DNA from: JANMEX01 sp031423755
GTDB lineage: Bacteria; Pseudomonadota; Alphaproteobacteria; Rhizobiales; Rhizobiaceae
NCBI GenBank assembly: GCA_031423755.1
Contig: JANPGC010000336.1
Coordinates: 1-22,694 of the forward strand
DNA length: 22,694 bases
Reading direction: 5' to 3'
Shown here in pieces: positions 15,539 to 22,694 of this stretch. The position numbers and the translations under genes were made by a program. The notes under the pieces were generated by a model that was not told where the DNA came from, made no database searches, and worked only from the letters and a program-made list of their open reading frames with translations. Each line of letters begins with the position of its first letter. The stretch's first letter is position 1.

Positions 15539-16828
15539 TTACGACTCAGGCCGGTAAAACGGGTTTGCCCAAGTCACCCTGCCCGCTTTCTCCAGCCCGG
15601 CATTGATCTCACCCAGCGCCGTTTGCATCGCATGACGCACCAGCCCCATCAGCTGCGCCGGGTCTTCGCTGCCCCTTACCTCGACCGGCTCCAACACCCT
15701 CACATGCGCATGTCGCCTTGCCACCGGCTGCGGGATGAATTGGTTGGCGGCGTCGCGCCAGGTGCCTTTGCACCAGTCGTTGCGCAAACGCTTAAGATGT
15801 TCGGCGACCTCTTCTTGGGTGATGGTCGGCTTCTCGAACGCGAAATCACCCAGTCTGCGGATGAGTGCCAGCCGATCTGCGAGCTTGCTTGCAGCCTTGG
15901 TTTCATGAGCCTGAGCCTTGCCCTCGGCCCGCGCCTTGCGCTTGACCTGCTGAATTGTCACCGCCGCATCGCGGCCAAATGTGCCGTCGTTCAGCCAAGT
16001 CTCAAGCTGCAAAACCGCCGCCGTCTCGATGGCGTCGCGCTTGGCCCGCAGCGGCAGGTCTGGCATCGCGACCAGCGAGAGTTTTTCAGCTTCCCGATCA
16101 AAGAGCTTTTTAAAAATGAAGTGGACGCGTTCAGCCGGATTTGCGCCTTCGCCTCTGCCGAGCTTCAGGCTGTTCTCGACGTAGGCACATTCCTTGAGCA
16201 GCCCCGCAGTCGCATCCTCGACAAAAGCCAGCTTCCAGACCATCGGCGCCAAGCGCACGGACTTCTCCGGCGCTCTGGACTTTGCATCCAGCGCCATTGT
16301 GGCTGCGCCGGGCATCAGCGGTGCAACGTAATCAGCATGCCAGCCGACCGCGCCCTCGGGGTGCAGCAGCACGCCTTTGCCCTTCAGCGCCCATTCCACG
16401 GAATGCGCCTTGGCAGCGTCGGAATTGCCCGGGATTTGCGCAATCAAATTGTTCCACAGGAAGAATTTCTGCATCGCCCGGCCCGTGCCGTTGACCACGC
16501 CATTTGTCGCCCAGCTTGCCGCATCGGGCGCAACGCGCGAGATCATCTCCTTGTCGAGCATCCAGTCGGTGAAAAACTCTGGATGGTTCGGCAGCAAAAA
16601 CGTCGCGCCGCCGTCCGCGCAAATTGCCCTGAGCTTGGCAATCTCCATATCGGAGACATGAATTTCGCGCACATCCGCCAGCCCGCGAATGCCCGGAATG
16701 CGGCGCAGGCCCGGCGTATCGCGCAGCGCCAGCATGCCTTTCAGCATGACCCAGCGGTTGACGATGTCCATTGCCCTGCAAAATGCCGGCCAAGGCTCCG
16801 GCGCGACAAACACATCCAGCTTCGGCAT
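15539..16828 (-). CDS. PlsC-superfamily glycerolipid acyltransferase, 1-acylglycerol-3-phosphate acyltransferase-like
   Basis: A 429-residue protein likely to move an acyl chain to a (lyso)phospholipid or related acceptor. The acyltransferase core covers about residues 60-250, with LLPNHPEFFTDWM (78-90) as the catalytic motif and LLHPEGAVGWH (154-164) as the acceptor-phosphate motif. The catalytic spacing is His82-X5-Asp88, one residue longer than the usual H-X4-D. A C-terminal extension of about 150 residues is rich in Lys, Arg, Glu and Ala (VKRKARAEGKAQAHETKAA) and probably helical. No clear transmembrane span is visible. The ATG at 16828 follows GGGAGGG. It sits 31 bp after eipB, suggesting co-transcription. 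The exact substrate is unknown. Confidence 0.8.
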   Translation of the reverse strand: MPKLDVFVAPEPWPAFCRAMDIVNRWVMLKGMLALRDTPGLRRIPGIRGLADVREIHVSDMEIAKLRAICADGGATFLLPNHPEFFTDWMLDKEMISRVAPDAASWATNGVVNGTGRAMQKFFLWNNLIAQIPGNSDAAKAHSVEWALKGKGVLLHPEGAVGWHADYVAPLMPGAATMALDAKSRAPEKSVRLAPMVWKLAFVEDATAGLLKECAYVENSLKLGRGEGANPAERVHFIFKKLFDREAEKLSLVAMPDLPLRAKRDAIETAAVLQLETWLNDGTFGRDAAVTIQQVKRKARAEGKAQAHETKAASKLADRLALIRRLGDFAFEKPTITQEEVAEHLKRLRNDWCKGTWRDAANQFIPQPVARRHAHVRVLEPVEVRGSEDPAQLMGLVRHAMQTALGEINAGLEKAGRVTWANPFYRPES

Positions 16829-16859
16829 CCCCGCCCTCCCCGACAGCCTTGCGAGCCGA

Positions 16860-17690
16860 TTACTGGCTACAGTTCGGCTTGTCGAACAGTTTGAGATCGA
16901 CCAGCTTGCCGGTCAGGACGAAATCGCCGTAATCCATCACCAGATCGCGGGTCACGCCGTTTTCATACAGCTTGAAGCCAATTTGATAGACCGGCGTTTC
17001 TTCACCCGCTTCAGACTTTGGATCGAAATAGGAGATGGAAACGGGATAATAATCCGCGCCTTTGACGGATGCGATGTCCTTGTCGTCGCCTTCGCTGTGG
17101 GCCTTGTTCTTGGCCCCGAGAATAACAGTGGTCGTCAGGGTGCGGTCCGCGTCTTCGGTGCCGTCGAAAATCTGAGTCTCATAAAAAGTCTCGCCCTTCT
17201 CGGCGCGCGAGAGAAGGTCAACCAAATGCGTTGTCGGAAAGAATGACTTTTCCAGCTGGTATTTGGTCTCCGTCGGCTTGGTCACTTCAACCGAAAGCCC
17301 GGCGTCGCCAAGTTTGGCCTTGCCGCGTGTTTCCTTGTCGATGGCCTTATCCACGTAGTTCTTGGTCAGGAACTCAAAATCCTTGCCATCGCCGGATTCA
17401 AACGTCGTCGTCTGCTGGTCCGTCAGCCGCTCCGCTTCGCCATTGTCGATCTTGGTGACATAGCGGAATGTCGTGGTGAAACCATCGCAGACCGAGCCGT
17501 TGAACTCATAGACCATGCGCCCGTGCAGCGCCTTGATGCCAGACCGGTCGGATGCATCCTTGAGCTCAAGATCATACACCGCGCGGTGCGGCGCCAGCAT
17601 GCTCATTGTGGCAGCGGACGCAGCGCTTGAAGCAAGGCAAACACCTGCAAGCAATGATAAGGTGACAGCCTTGACTGTGTGATGACGCAT
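16860..17690 (-). CDS. eipB: EipB-family periplasmic envelope-integrity protein (DUF1849)
   Basis: A 276-residue secreted protein matching Brucella EipB, a periplasmic beta-spiral protein needed for cell-envelope integrity and resistance to envelope stress. It starts with a signal peptide (hydrophobic run 7-22, likely cut after SAASA around residue 26). The mature N-terminus contains LAPHRAVYDLELKDASDRSG and RLTDQQTTTFESGDGKDF, strongly conserved in the family. Apart from one Cys in the signal peptide it has only Cys68 and Cys274, which fit the conserved disulfide linking the N- and C-terminal parts in Brucella. The ATG at 17690 has GGAGGT just upstream. It is followed by the acyltransferase and diverges from ridA. 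Confidence 0.88.
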   Translation of the reverse strand: MRHHTVKAVTLSLLAGVCLASSAASAATMSMLAPHRAVYDLELKDASDRSGIKALHGRMVYEFNGSVCDGFTTTFRYVTKIDNGEAERLTDQQTTTFESGDGKDFEFLTKNYVDKAIDKETRGKAKLGDAGLSVEVTKPTETKYQLEKSFFPTTHLVDLLSRAEKGETFYETQIFDGTEDADRTLTTTVILGAKNKAHSEGDDKDIASVKGADYYPVSISYFDPKSEAGEETPVYQIGFKLYENGVTRDLVMDYGDFVLTGKLVDLKLFDKPNCSQ

Positions 17691-17767
17691 ATGGACCTCC
17701 GGAGGGCAATGGCGCTACCTTACCGCATCTCATGGCGAAAGCGAGGCACTGTCCCGTTTATGCCTTG

Positions 17768-17905
17768 AGCCTGACTCAAAATTCAGTTTGGCGAGTCAAA
17801 TGGAGTGATTTTCGAGAGCCGGAGCGGAGCGTATTCCAGTACGTGAGCACCGGACGCGCAGAAAATTGCTCCAGTTGGCCGCCAAAGTGAATTTTCAGTT
17901 AGGCT
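17768..17905. repeat. 138-bp imperfect palindromic intergenic element
   Basis: Outer arms 17768-17793 and 17880-17905 are inverted copies matching at 23 of 26 positions. The centre is CGTA (17830-17833) and TACG (17840-17843); both pairs share the same midpoint, about 17836.5, and intermediate blocks (GGAGTGATTTTC against GAAAATTGCTCC) also pair. The unit fills most of the spacer between eipB and ridA. It resembles a large palindromic repeat found between genes in many Rhizobiales, but other copies lie outside this window, so mobility or multicopy status is inferred. Confidence 0.7.
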
Positions 17906-17931
17906 ATGAACAGAAACATGGAAACCGACAT

Positions 17932-18396
17932 ATGACCGATATCGCCGAACAACGCCTCGCAGCACTTGGCATCGAACTGCCCAAAGCCGCCGCGCCGGCA
18001 GCAAACTATGTTCCATTCATGCGCACAGGCAATCTGCTGTTCACCGCAGGACAGCTGCCGCTGAAGGCAGGACACCTCATTGCCACAGGCCTCCTTGGTC
18101 AGGATTTGGACGCGACCAAGGGCCAGGAAGCTGCCCGTCAATGCGCAATCAACATCCTTGCACAGGCAAAAGCGGCACTGGGTGATCTGGAAAAGATCGC
18201 CAAGATCGTCAAAATCACGGTATTCGTTGCCTCCACACCCGATTTCACCACCCAACATCTGGTCGCCAACGGCGCATCGGACCTGTTGGTCGCGGTGCTC
18301 GGCGACAGGGGCAAGCACGCCCGCTCGGCAGTCGGCGTCGCCTCCCTGCCCCTTAACGCGCCGGTCGAAATTGAAGCCATTATCGAGGTCGCATGA
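17932..18396 (+). CDS. RidA (YjgF/YER057c/UK114) family protein
   Basis: A 154-residue member of the Rid family, which in its best-known branch deaminates reactive enamine/imine intermediates made by PLP enzymes. GNLLFTAGQLPL (33-44) and the C-terminal ARSAVGVASLPLNAPVEIEA (130-149) are typical, with Arg131 at the position of the RidA catalytic arginine. It is longer than classic RidA (about 128), with an N-terminal helix (IAEQRLAALGIELP), a feature of the longer Rid subgroup whose activity is less clear. The frame extends upstream into the palindrome; ATG 17932, with GGAAA upstream, is the better start. Its stop overlaps the next gene (ATGA). Confidence 0.92.
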   Translation: MTDIAEQRLAALGIELPKAAAPAANYVPFMRTGNLLFTAGQLPLKAGHLIATGLLGQDLDATKGQEAARQCAINILAQAKAALGDLEKIAKIVKITVFVASTPDFTTQHLVANGASDLLVAVLGDRGKHARSAVGVASLPLNAPVEIEAIIEVA

Positions 18397-19124
18397 TGTC
18401 ATCTCTTGCGTGGATGACCAAGCGGCCGATCGCCCATCGCGGTCTGCATGACGGCAACAAGAAGGTCTGGGAAAACACGCTGGCAGCCTATTCGCGTGCG
18501 ATGGATGCGAATTACGCCATCGAATGCGACCTTCACCTGACCAAGGACGGCGTGCCGGTTCTCTTTCATGATTCGGAGTTGAAGCGGCTGACCGGCGAGG
18601 CCGGTCACGTGCGTGAGCGCACCGCCAGGCAAATGACGGCGCTGTCCATCGGCGGCACGGACGAGAAGGTCGTGACGCTTGACCAGATGCTGACGCATGT
18701 CGCAGGTAAGGTGCCGCTGGTGATCGAGCTCAAGGGCGACGTCGGCTACGATGACGGCCTCGTTGCCGCGGTTGCCAAGCGGCTTGCAAACTATCGCGGC
18801 CATGCGGCGATCATGTCCTTCGACCATCATCTCATCCGCGAATTTGCCAAACGCGCCCCGGATGTGCCCGGTGGCCTTACTGCCGAGGGGTTGAAGGACG
18901 CCGACATCGAGGCGCATTTCTCCATGCTGGCGCACGGCATTTCGTTTGTGTCCTACAATGTCCATCACCTGCCGAACCGCTTCATCAGTCTTGTGCGCCA
19001 GGAGCTGCACATGCCGGTCATCACATGGACGGTGCGGGATGCGCAGATGCTGGCGCATACCTACGCACATGCCGATCAGGCAACATTCGAGTTGTTCAAT
19101 CCGGAGAAGACGGCACTTGCATAA
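18393..19124 (+). CDS. Glycerophosphodiester phosphodiesterase
   Basis: Hydrolyses glycerophosphodiesters, the products of phospholipid deacylation, to glycerol 3-phosphate and an alcohol. The 243-residue TIM-barrel protein carries the GDPD signature: IAHRGLHDGN (13-22, His15 and Arg16), ENTLAAY (28-34), IECDLHLTKDG (43-53, metal ligands Glu44 and Asp46) and VLFHD (56-60, His59). No signal peptide is seen, so it should act in the cytoplasm. Two adjacent ATGs (18393, 18396) overlap the ridA stop, suggesting coupled translation. The function of the ridA pairing is not apparent. Confidence 0.93.
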   Translation: MMSSLAWMTKRPIAHRGLHDGNKKVWENTLAAYSRAMDANYAIECDLHLTKDGVPVLFHDSELKRLTGEAGHVRERTARQMTALSIGGTDEKVVTLDQMLTHVAGKVPLVIELKGDVGYDDGLVAAVAKRLANYRGHAAIMSFDHHLIREFAKRAPDVPGGLTAEGLKDADIEAHFSMLAHGISFVSYNVHHLPNRFISLVRQELHMPVITWTVRDAQMLAHTYAHADQATFELFNPEKTALA

Positions 19125-19181
19125 ACCATTGCCGAAATGCTGCAACGCGGTAGGTTCATAACTGCAATGGCGAACAGATAG

Positions 19182-20384
19182 ATGAGCAATTCGGACAGTC
19201 CCTATTCGGTTGAGGTCTTGCCCGGTGTGCGCGCGTTTTCTGCGGCGGACTGGGCGCGGCTTGATTCGACGGACCGATCATCGCCCAGCTACAACCCGTT
19301 CATCAGCCACGCGTTTCTGTCAGCGTTGGAACTCTCCGATTGTGTCGGCAAGGGCACCGGCTGGCAACCGAAATTTCTCCGGGTGATGGATGAGGGACGC
19401 AATCTTGTCGCCGCCGTTCCAGCCTATGCAAAATCACACAGCCAAGGCGAATATGTCTTCGATCATGGCTGGGCTGACGCGTACCAGCGCGCGGGCGGGC
19501 AGTATTATCCGAAGCTGCAGATTGCCGTGCCTTTCACCCCGGCAACCGGTCCACGCCTCTTGTCCATTGACAGCAACATCGCCGGCAAGGCGGCCGCTGC
19601 TGCAGCGGTTGTCGAGGCAACGAACGAGTTGAAGCTTTCATCCGCTCACGTCACCTTTGCACCGGAGATGGAGGCTGCGCTGATGGAAGCGCAAGGCTTC
19701 CTGCGCCGCACCGACCAGCAGTTCCACTTTCTCAACAACAACTATCGTGACTATCAGGATTTTCTCGACACGCTCGCGTCGCGCAAGCGCAAGGCGTTGC
19801 GCAAAGAGCGCGAGGCCGCCTATGCCAATGGCATCACGGTCGAACGTCTGACTGGCAGCGATCTGACCGAATCCGTTTGGGACCAGTTCTTCAAGTTCTA
19901 CATGGATACCGGAAGCCGCAAATGGGGGCGGCCGTATCTGACGCGCAAATTCTTCTCGCTGGTCGGCGAAACGATGCCGGACGACATCCTTCTCATCATG
20001 GCCAAGCGCAACGGGCGCTACATTGCTGGCGCGATCAATTTCGTCGGCGGCGGGCGGATTTATGGCCGCAACTGGGGCTGCATTGAGGATCATCCATTCC
20101 TGCATTTCGAGGTCTGCTACCATCAGGCCATCGACCACGCGATCGCTCACGGACTGAAAGTGGTGGAAGCGGGTGCGCAGGGTGAACACAAGCTGGCGCG
20201 CGGCTATGTGCCGGTGACCACGCATTCAGCCCATTACATCCGCCACGAGGGCCTGCGCCGTGCGGTAGCTGACTATCTCGAACATGAACGCGCGGAAGTC
20301 GCCCGTGCGGCTGAATATCTGACCGAGCTTGCACCCTTCCGCAAAGGTCCGCTGTTGACAGGTGGCCACGAGCGGGAAGAGTAG
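19182..20384 (+). CDS. FemAB-like GNAT-superfamily protein (peptidogalycan biosynthesis/recognition family)
   Basis: A 400-residue protein of the COG3146/PF04339 type, related to FemAB/GNAT transferases; the biochemical activity is not established. The N-terminal part contains NPFISHAFLSALE, used as a family hallmark, and the C-terminal GNAT-like half contains RKRKALRKEREAAYANGITVERLTG (basic helix) and GAINFVGGGRIYGRNWGC, then HFEVCYHQAIDHAI. No signal peptide or membrane segment is seen. The ATG at 19182 lacks a strong ribosome binding site, and 57 bp separate it from the GDPD gene. It is 23 bp from the HIT gene, a neighbour arrangement I regard as common in Rhizobiales. Confidence 0.85.
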   Translation: MSNSDSPYSVEVLPGVRAFSAADWARLDSTDRSSPSYNPFISHAFLSALELSDCVGKGTGWQPKFLRVMDEGRNLVAAVPAYAKSHSQGEYVFDHGWADAYQRAGGQYYPKLQIAVPFTPATGPRLLSIDSNIAGKAAAAAAVVEATNELKLSSAHVTFAPEMEAALMEAQGFLRRTDQQFHFLNNNYRDYQDFLDTLASRKRKALRKEREAAYANGITVERLTGSDLTESVWDQFFKFYMDTGSRKWGRPYLTRKFFSLVGETMPDDILLIMAKRNGRYIAGAINFVGGGRIYGRNWGCIEDHPFLHFEVCYHQAIDHAIAHGLKVVEAGAQGEHKLARGYVPVTTHSAHYIRHEGLRRAVADYLEHERAEVARAAEYLTELAPFRKGPLLTGGHEREE

Positions 20385-20407
20385 GCGCGGCCCTTGGAGA
20401 TCACATC

Positions 20408-20836
20408 ATGCCCGCTTATGACGACACAAACATCTTCGCCCGCATCCTGCGCGGCGAAATCCCCTCACAGAAAGTGTACGAAGACGAGCATGTTCTGGCG
20501 ATCATGGACGTCATGCCGCAAGCTGACGGCCATGTTCTGGTCATCCCGAAAAAGGCGTCACGCAATCTTCTTGATGCTGACCCCGCTGTCCTCGGCACAG
20601 CAATGGCGGTCGCGCAGAAGATTGGAAAGGCGTCCATGAAAGCCTTCCAAGCCGATGGCATCATGGTGGTGCAATACAATGAAGCGCCAGCCGGTCAGAG
20701 CGTGTTTCATCTGCACTTCCACGTCATCCCGCGCCACGAAGGTGTCGCGCTGCGCGGTCATTCCGGCAAGATGGAAGATGCGAATGTGCTTGCGGCGAAC
20801 GCTGCAAAGATATGGGCGGCGCTTCAGACGATCTGA
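20408..20836 (+). CDS. HIT family nucleotide-binding hydrolase
   Basis: A 142-residue histidine-triad protein of the Hint branch, probably a purine nucleoside phosphoramidase or related nucleotide hydrolase. The triad HLHFHVIPRH (101-110) has catalytic His103; NIFARILRGEIP (8-19) and GHVLVIPK (41-48) are the usual upstream blocks, and NEAPAGQSVFH contributes to the phosphate site. The ATG at 20408 follows GGAG. It closes the plus-strand group, and its last 13 bp overlap the end of the convergent PAP2 gene. Confidence 0.95.
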   Translation: MPAYDDTNIFARILRGEIPSQKVYEDEHVLAIMDVMPQADGHVLVIPKKASRNLLDADPAVLGTAMAVAQKIGKASMKAFQADGIMVVQYNEAPAGQSVFHLHFHVIPRHEGVALRGHSGKMEDANVLAANAAKIWAALQTI

Positions 20837-21753
20837 GGCTTTGCCGTCTCCGGATAGCGCCGGTGAGCTTGCCTGACAGCCATGCCGGACAGCGCCATGG
20901 CAATTGCAAACGTGGCCAAGCCGCCAATGAGGTCCACAAGATGATGGCCGCCATGGATGAGAATGGCCGGAATCATCAGCAGATTGAGCGTGATAAATAA
21001 TGGCAGCACATATTTGAACCGCGCCATGAACCAGACGGACAGACACGCCATCACAGTGTGGAATGACGGGAACGCAATCAGGCCAAGCACTTCCTGCGGC
21101 GTGATGTAGGTCACCCCTTCGCTCGCCAGCCGGTTCAACTCGTTGCCGTATGCCGGGCCGACAACGGTCGGCATGTTGGCAAGCACAGCGTCGGGAAGCA
21201 CCTCGAAGGCGGCGGGACCGGATGATGGCATCAAGCCCCAGAAGCCGATGGTGATCAGCGCAGCGATCAGGCCGGTCAGCAAAAACCTGTGCAGCGCCTC
21301 CTTCTGGCGGGCAAAGCCCAGCACCAGAATGACGATGATGAGTTGCGGCATTGAGCTAAGATAAACATAGCGAGTCAAAGTGCCGAACCACGGGTGGTCT
21401 GATACAAATGTCACAAATCTCACCCAGTTGAAGCCAAGCGCCGCGTCGGCTTGCATGAGCACCGGATCAATCCGCCCGCCAGCAATTGGCAAAAGCAGAT
21501 AGTTGAACACCGAGCCGACGATGGTGAACGTGATAAACAGACCCGCGGCTGTCGTCGCCAGCGCAATGCCCTCATTGTGCCGGAAGCGGCGGTAGAACTG
21601 GCCGATAGCGACAGCAGAGCCGCCGGTCATCAGCGCGCTGATATAGCCAAGCACATCAATTTCGACGTTTTTGAACGCCAAAAGCCCGGCATCGAGGGTG
21701 GCGAGCGCTAATATGATGGTGATGGCAAAGCGTTCGGCTGGCAGAAAGCGCAT
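20824..21753 (-). CDS. PAP2 superfamily (PAP2_3-like) integral membrane phosphatase
   Basis: A 309-residue inner-membrane protein with about seven hydrophobic segments. The PAP2 catalytic motifs are visible: FPSFHT (228-233, His232 as acid) and HGGHHLVDLIGG (267-278, with the His270-X3-Asp274 arrangement of the nucleophile pair). The wide spacing and MPSSGP (175-180) resemble the PAP2_3 or inositol-phosphorylceramide-synthase-like branch. Substrates in this group include phosphatidate, undecaprenyl diphosphate and headgroup transfers, and cannot be assigned here. The ATG at 21753 follows AGGAA. It ends inside the HIT gene on the opposite strand and is 54 bp after azlD, so may share its transcript. 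Confidence 0.87.
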   Translation of the reverse strand: MRFLPAERFAITIILALATLDAGLLAFKNVEIDVLGYISALMTGGSAVAIGQFYRRFRHNEGIALATTAAGLFITFTIVGSVFNYLLLPIAGGRIDPVLMQADAALGFNWVRFVTFVSDHPWFGTLTRYVYLSSMPQLIIVILVLGFARQKEALHRFLLTGLIAALITIGFWGLMPSSGPAAFEVLPDAVLANMPTVVGPAYGNELNRLASEGVTYITPQEVLGLIAFPSFHTVMACLSVWFMARFKYVLPLFITLNLLMIPAILIHGGHHLVDLIGGLATFAIAMALSGMAVRQAHRRYPETAKPQIV

Positions 21754-21807
21754 GGTATTTCCTGAAGGTTGCTGCCTCTTTCATAGCGGACGCATTTTAA
21801 TTTTCAG

Positions 21808-22161
21808 CTAAGCGCCACGCATCAATATGCCACCAACAAGCACTGCCTCCGCGCTCAGGACGCCTACGTAAACCTTCTTGCCGCTTGCCAGATAGGCTGC
21901 AAAACCGGTCGCCGCGGCGCCGATGCGCAACCAAACCGGTGAAGCCGCCAAAGCGCCGTCCGGATAAAGGATCAGCTTGGCAATGACTGCCGCCACCAGC
22001 GCGGTCGCCACTGTGCGCACAAAGACCAGAGTTTCCGCGTTTTCATCAACATGACCGGCAAAATAGACGCCAAGAAAACGCCACATGTCGGTTGCGACCG
22101 AACCGGCCAGGAAAATGAACAGATATGGCCACCAGACGGTGTCTATCGACTGAAATGTCAT
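21808..22161 (-). CDS. azlD: AzlD family membrane protein, subunit of a branched-chain amino acid exporter
   Basis: A 117-residue protein with about four hydrophobic segments (starting near WWPYLFIFLAGSVATDMWRFLG). AzlD is the small partner of AzlC; together they form an exporter of branched-chain or other hydrophobic amino acids, like BrnFE. The frame runs open further upstream through azlC, but that part has no membrane character; the ATG at 22161 overlaps the azlC stop as ATGA, the usual AzlCD junction. GGTGA lies upstream as a weak ribosome binding site. Confidence 0.85.
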   Translation of the reverse strand: MTFQSIDTVWWPYLFIFLAGSVATDMWRFLGVYFAGHVDENAETLVFVRTVATALVAAVIAKLILYPDGALAASPVWLRIGAAATGFAAYLASGKKVYVGVLSAEAVLVGGILMRGA

Positions 22162-22694
22162 GGCTTCACCGGCGTATGCCTGCGCCCGATCAGGTATGCC
22201 AGAATGCCACCGGCAAGTCCGGTCGCAAGGATGTCGCCTTGCGGGAACAGCGTATGAAACACCGGTGCCAAGGCCAGACCCAGAACCATTGCGTAATGCC
22301 CTGCCCGCTCCCGCGCCGAGCCCCACAGCGAGCACAGGAAATAAAGCGGCGTGACGAATATCAACGCCGCCGACGCGACTGGCGGCAAGTCTTCCGCAAC
22401 CTTGAACATGATGAACACCACGCACATGTTCGATGCCATGAGCGTTGACGCGATCCCGGCAAAATATGCGGTCCGGTACTGCCTCGGAACACTCTTGAAT
22501 GTCTCCATTGACATGACCCATCCGGTCACGGCGATGAAGTGAGAAAGCGCGTAGAGCACGAATTTTCGAGTGGTTTTCGCGCGCATTTCGGGCACCAAAG
22601 CTACCGTCATCGGCATCAGCCTCACTGCCGACAAGGATACGGCGATGAACGCGCCGACCAGTGTCGATTTCGCGAGTATCGCGCCGATGAGCAC
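22158..22694 (-). CDS. azlC: AzlC family permease, large subunit of an amino acid exporter (5' end outside window)
   Basis: 178 codons are visible and the gene runs off the right edge; full-length AzlC is usually near 230-250 residues, so about 60 N-terminal residues are missing and the first visible GTG is internal. Hydrophobic segments alternate with short loops; SAVRLMPMTVALVPEMR near the edge corresponds to the conserved N-R-xx-L region after the second membrane segment, although Asn is replaced here. IFVTPLYFLCSLWGS and AGGILAYLIGRR are C-terminal membrane segments. It is followed directly by azlD. Confidence 0.85.
   Translation of the reverse strand: MLIGAILAKSTLVGAFIAVSLSAVRLMPMTVALVPEMRAKTTRKFVLYALSHFIAVTGWVMSMETFKSVPRQYRTAYFAGIASTLMASNMCVVFIMFKVAEDLPPVASAALIFVTPLYFLCSLWGSARERAGHYAMVLGLALAPVFHTLFPQGDILATGLAGGILAYLIGRRHTPVKP

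Overview
The window looks like chromosomal DNA of an alphaproteobacterium of the order Hyphomicrobiales (Rhizobiales). This rests on gene order (rpsB-tsf-pyrH-frr-uppS-cdsA-rseP-bamA-lpxD-fabZ-lpxA-lpxI-lpxB next to gltA), on LpxI replacing LpxH, on an EipB (DUF1849) envelope protein of the Brucella type, and on palindromic intergenic repeats of a kind common in that order. Genus cannot be fixed from the sequence. I see no phage, transposase, CRISPR array, tRNA or rRNA, and no sign of a foreign island.

Layout. 1-680: an intergenic hairpin repeat, then a small conserved hypothetical gene (+). 680-998: a non-coding gap with a second hairpin repeat and the gltA leader. 999-2288: gltA (+), convergent with the long minus-strand block. 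17690 down to 2325 (-): eipB and a PlsC-type acyltransferase, then, from a strong-looking promoter at 15498-15526, rpsB, tsf, pyrH, frr, uppS, cdsA, rseP, bamA, lpxD, fabZ, lpxA, lpxI and lpxB. 17691-17931: a spacer dominated by a 138-bp imperfect palindrome. 17932-20836 (+): ridA, a glycerophosphodiester phosphodiesterase, a FemAB-like GNAT protein and a HIT hydrolase. 20824-22694 (-): a PAP2 phosphatase, azlD and a right-truncated azlC.

The minus-strand block joins translation (S2, EF-Ts, RRF), UMP kinase, and envelope building: undecaprenyl diphosphate (UppS), CDP-diacylglycerol (CdsA), regulated intramembrane proteolysis (RseP), outer-membrane protein insertion (BamA) and the early lipid A pathway (LpxA, LpxD, LpxI, LpxB, with FabZ competing for the same hydroxyacyl-ACP). 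Many junctions overlap by about 4 bp (lpxD/fabZ, fabZ/lpxA, uppS/cdsA, azlC/azlD, ridA/gdpd), suggesting translational coupling.

I did not find a new multi-gene system; this is mostly a well-conserved core region. The points worth a second look are small: a dockerin-like calcium loop in a predicted surface loop of BamA, an obligatory TTG start of lpxA on the fabZ stop codon, the large palindrome before ridA, an atypical acyltransferase motif, and several RNA hairpins in the rpsB-tsf-pyrH and lpxD leaders.
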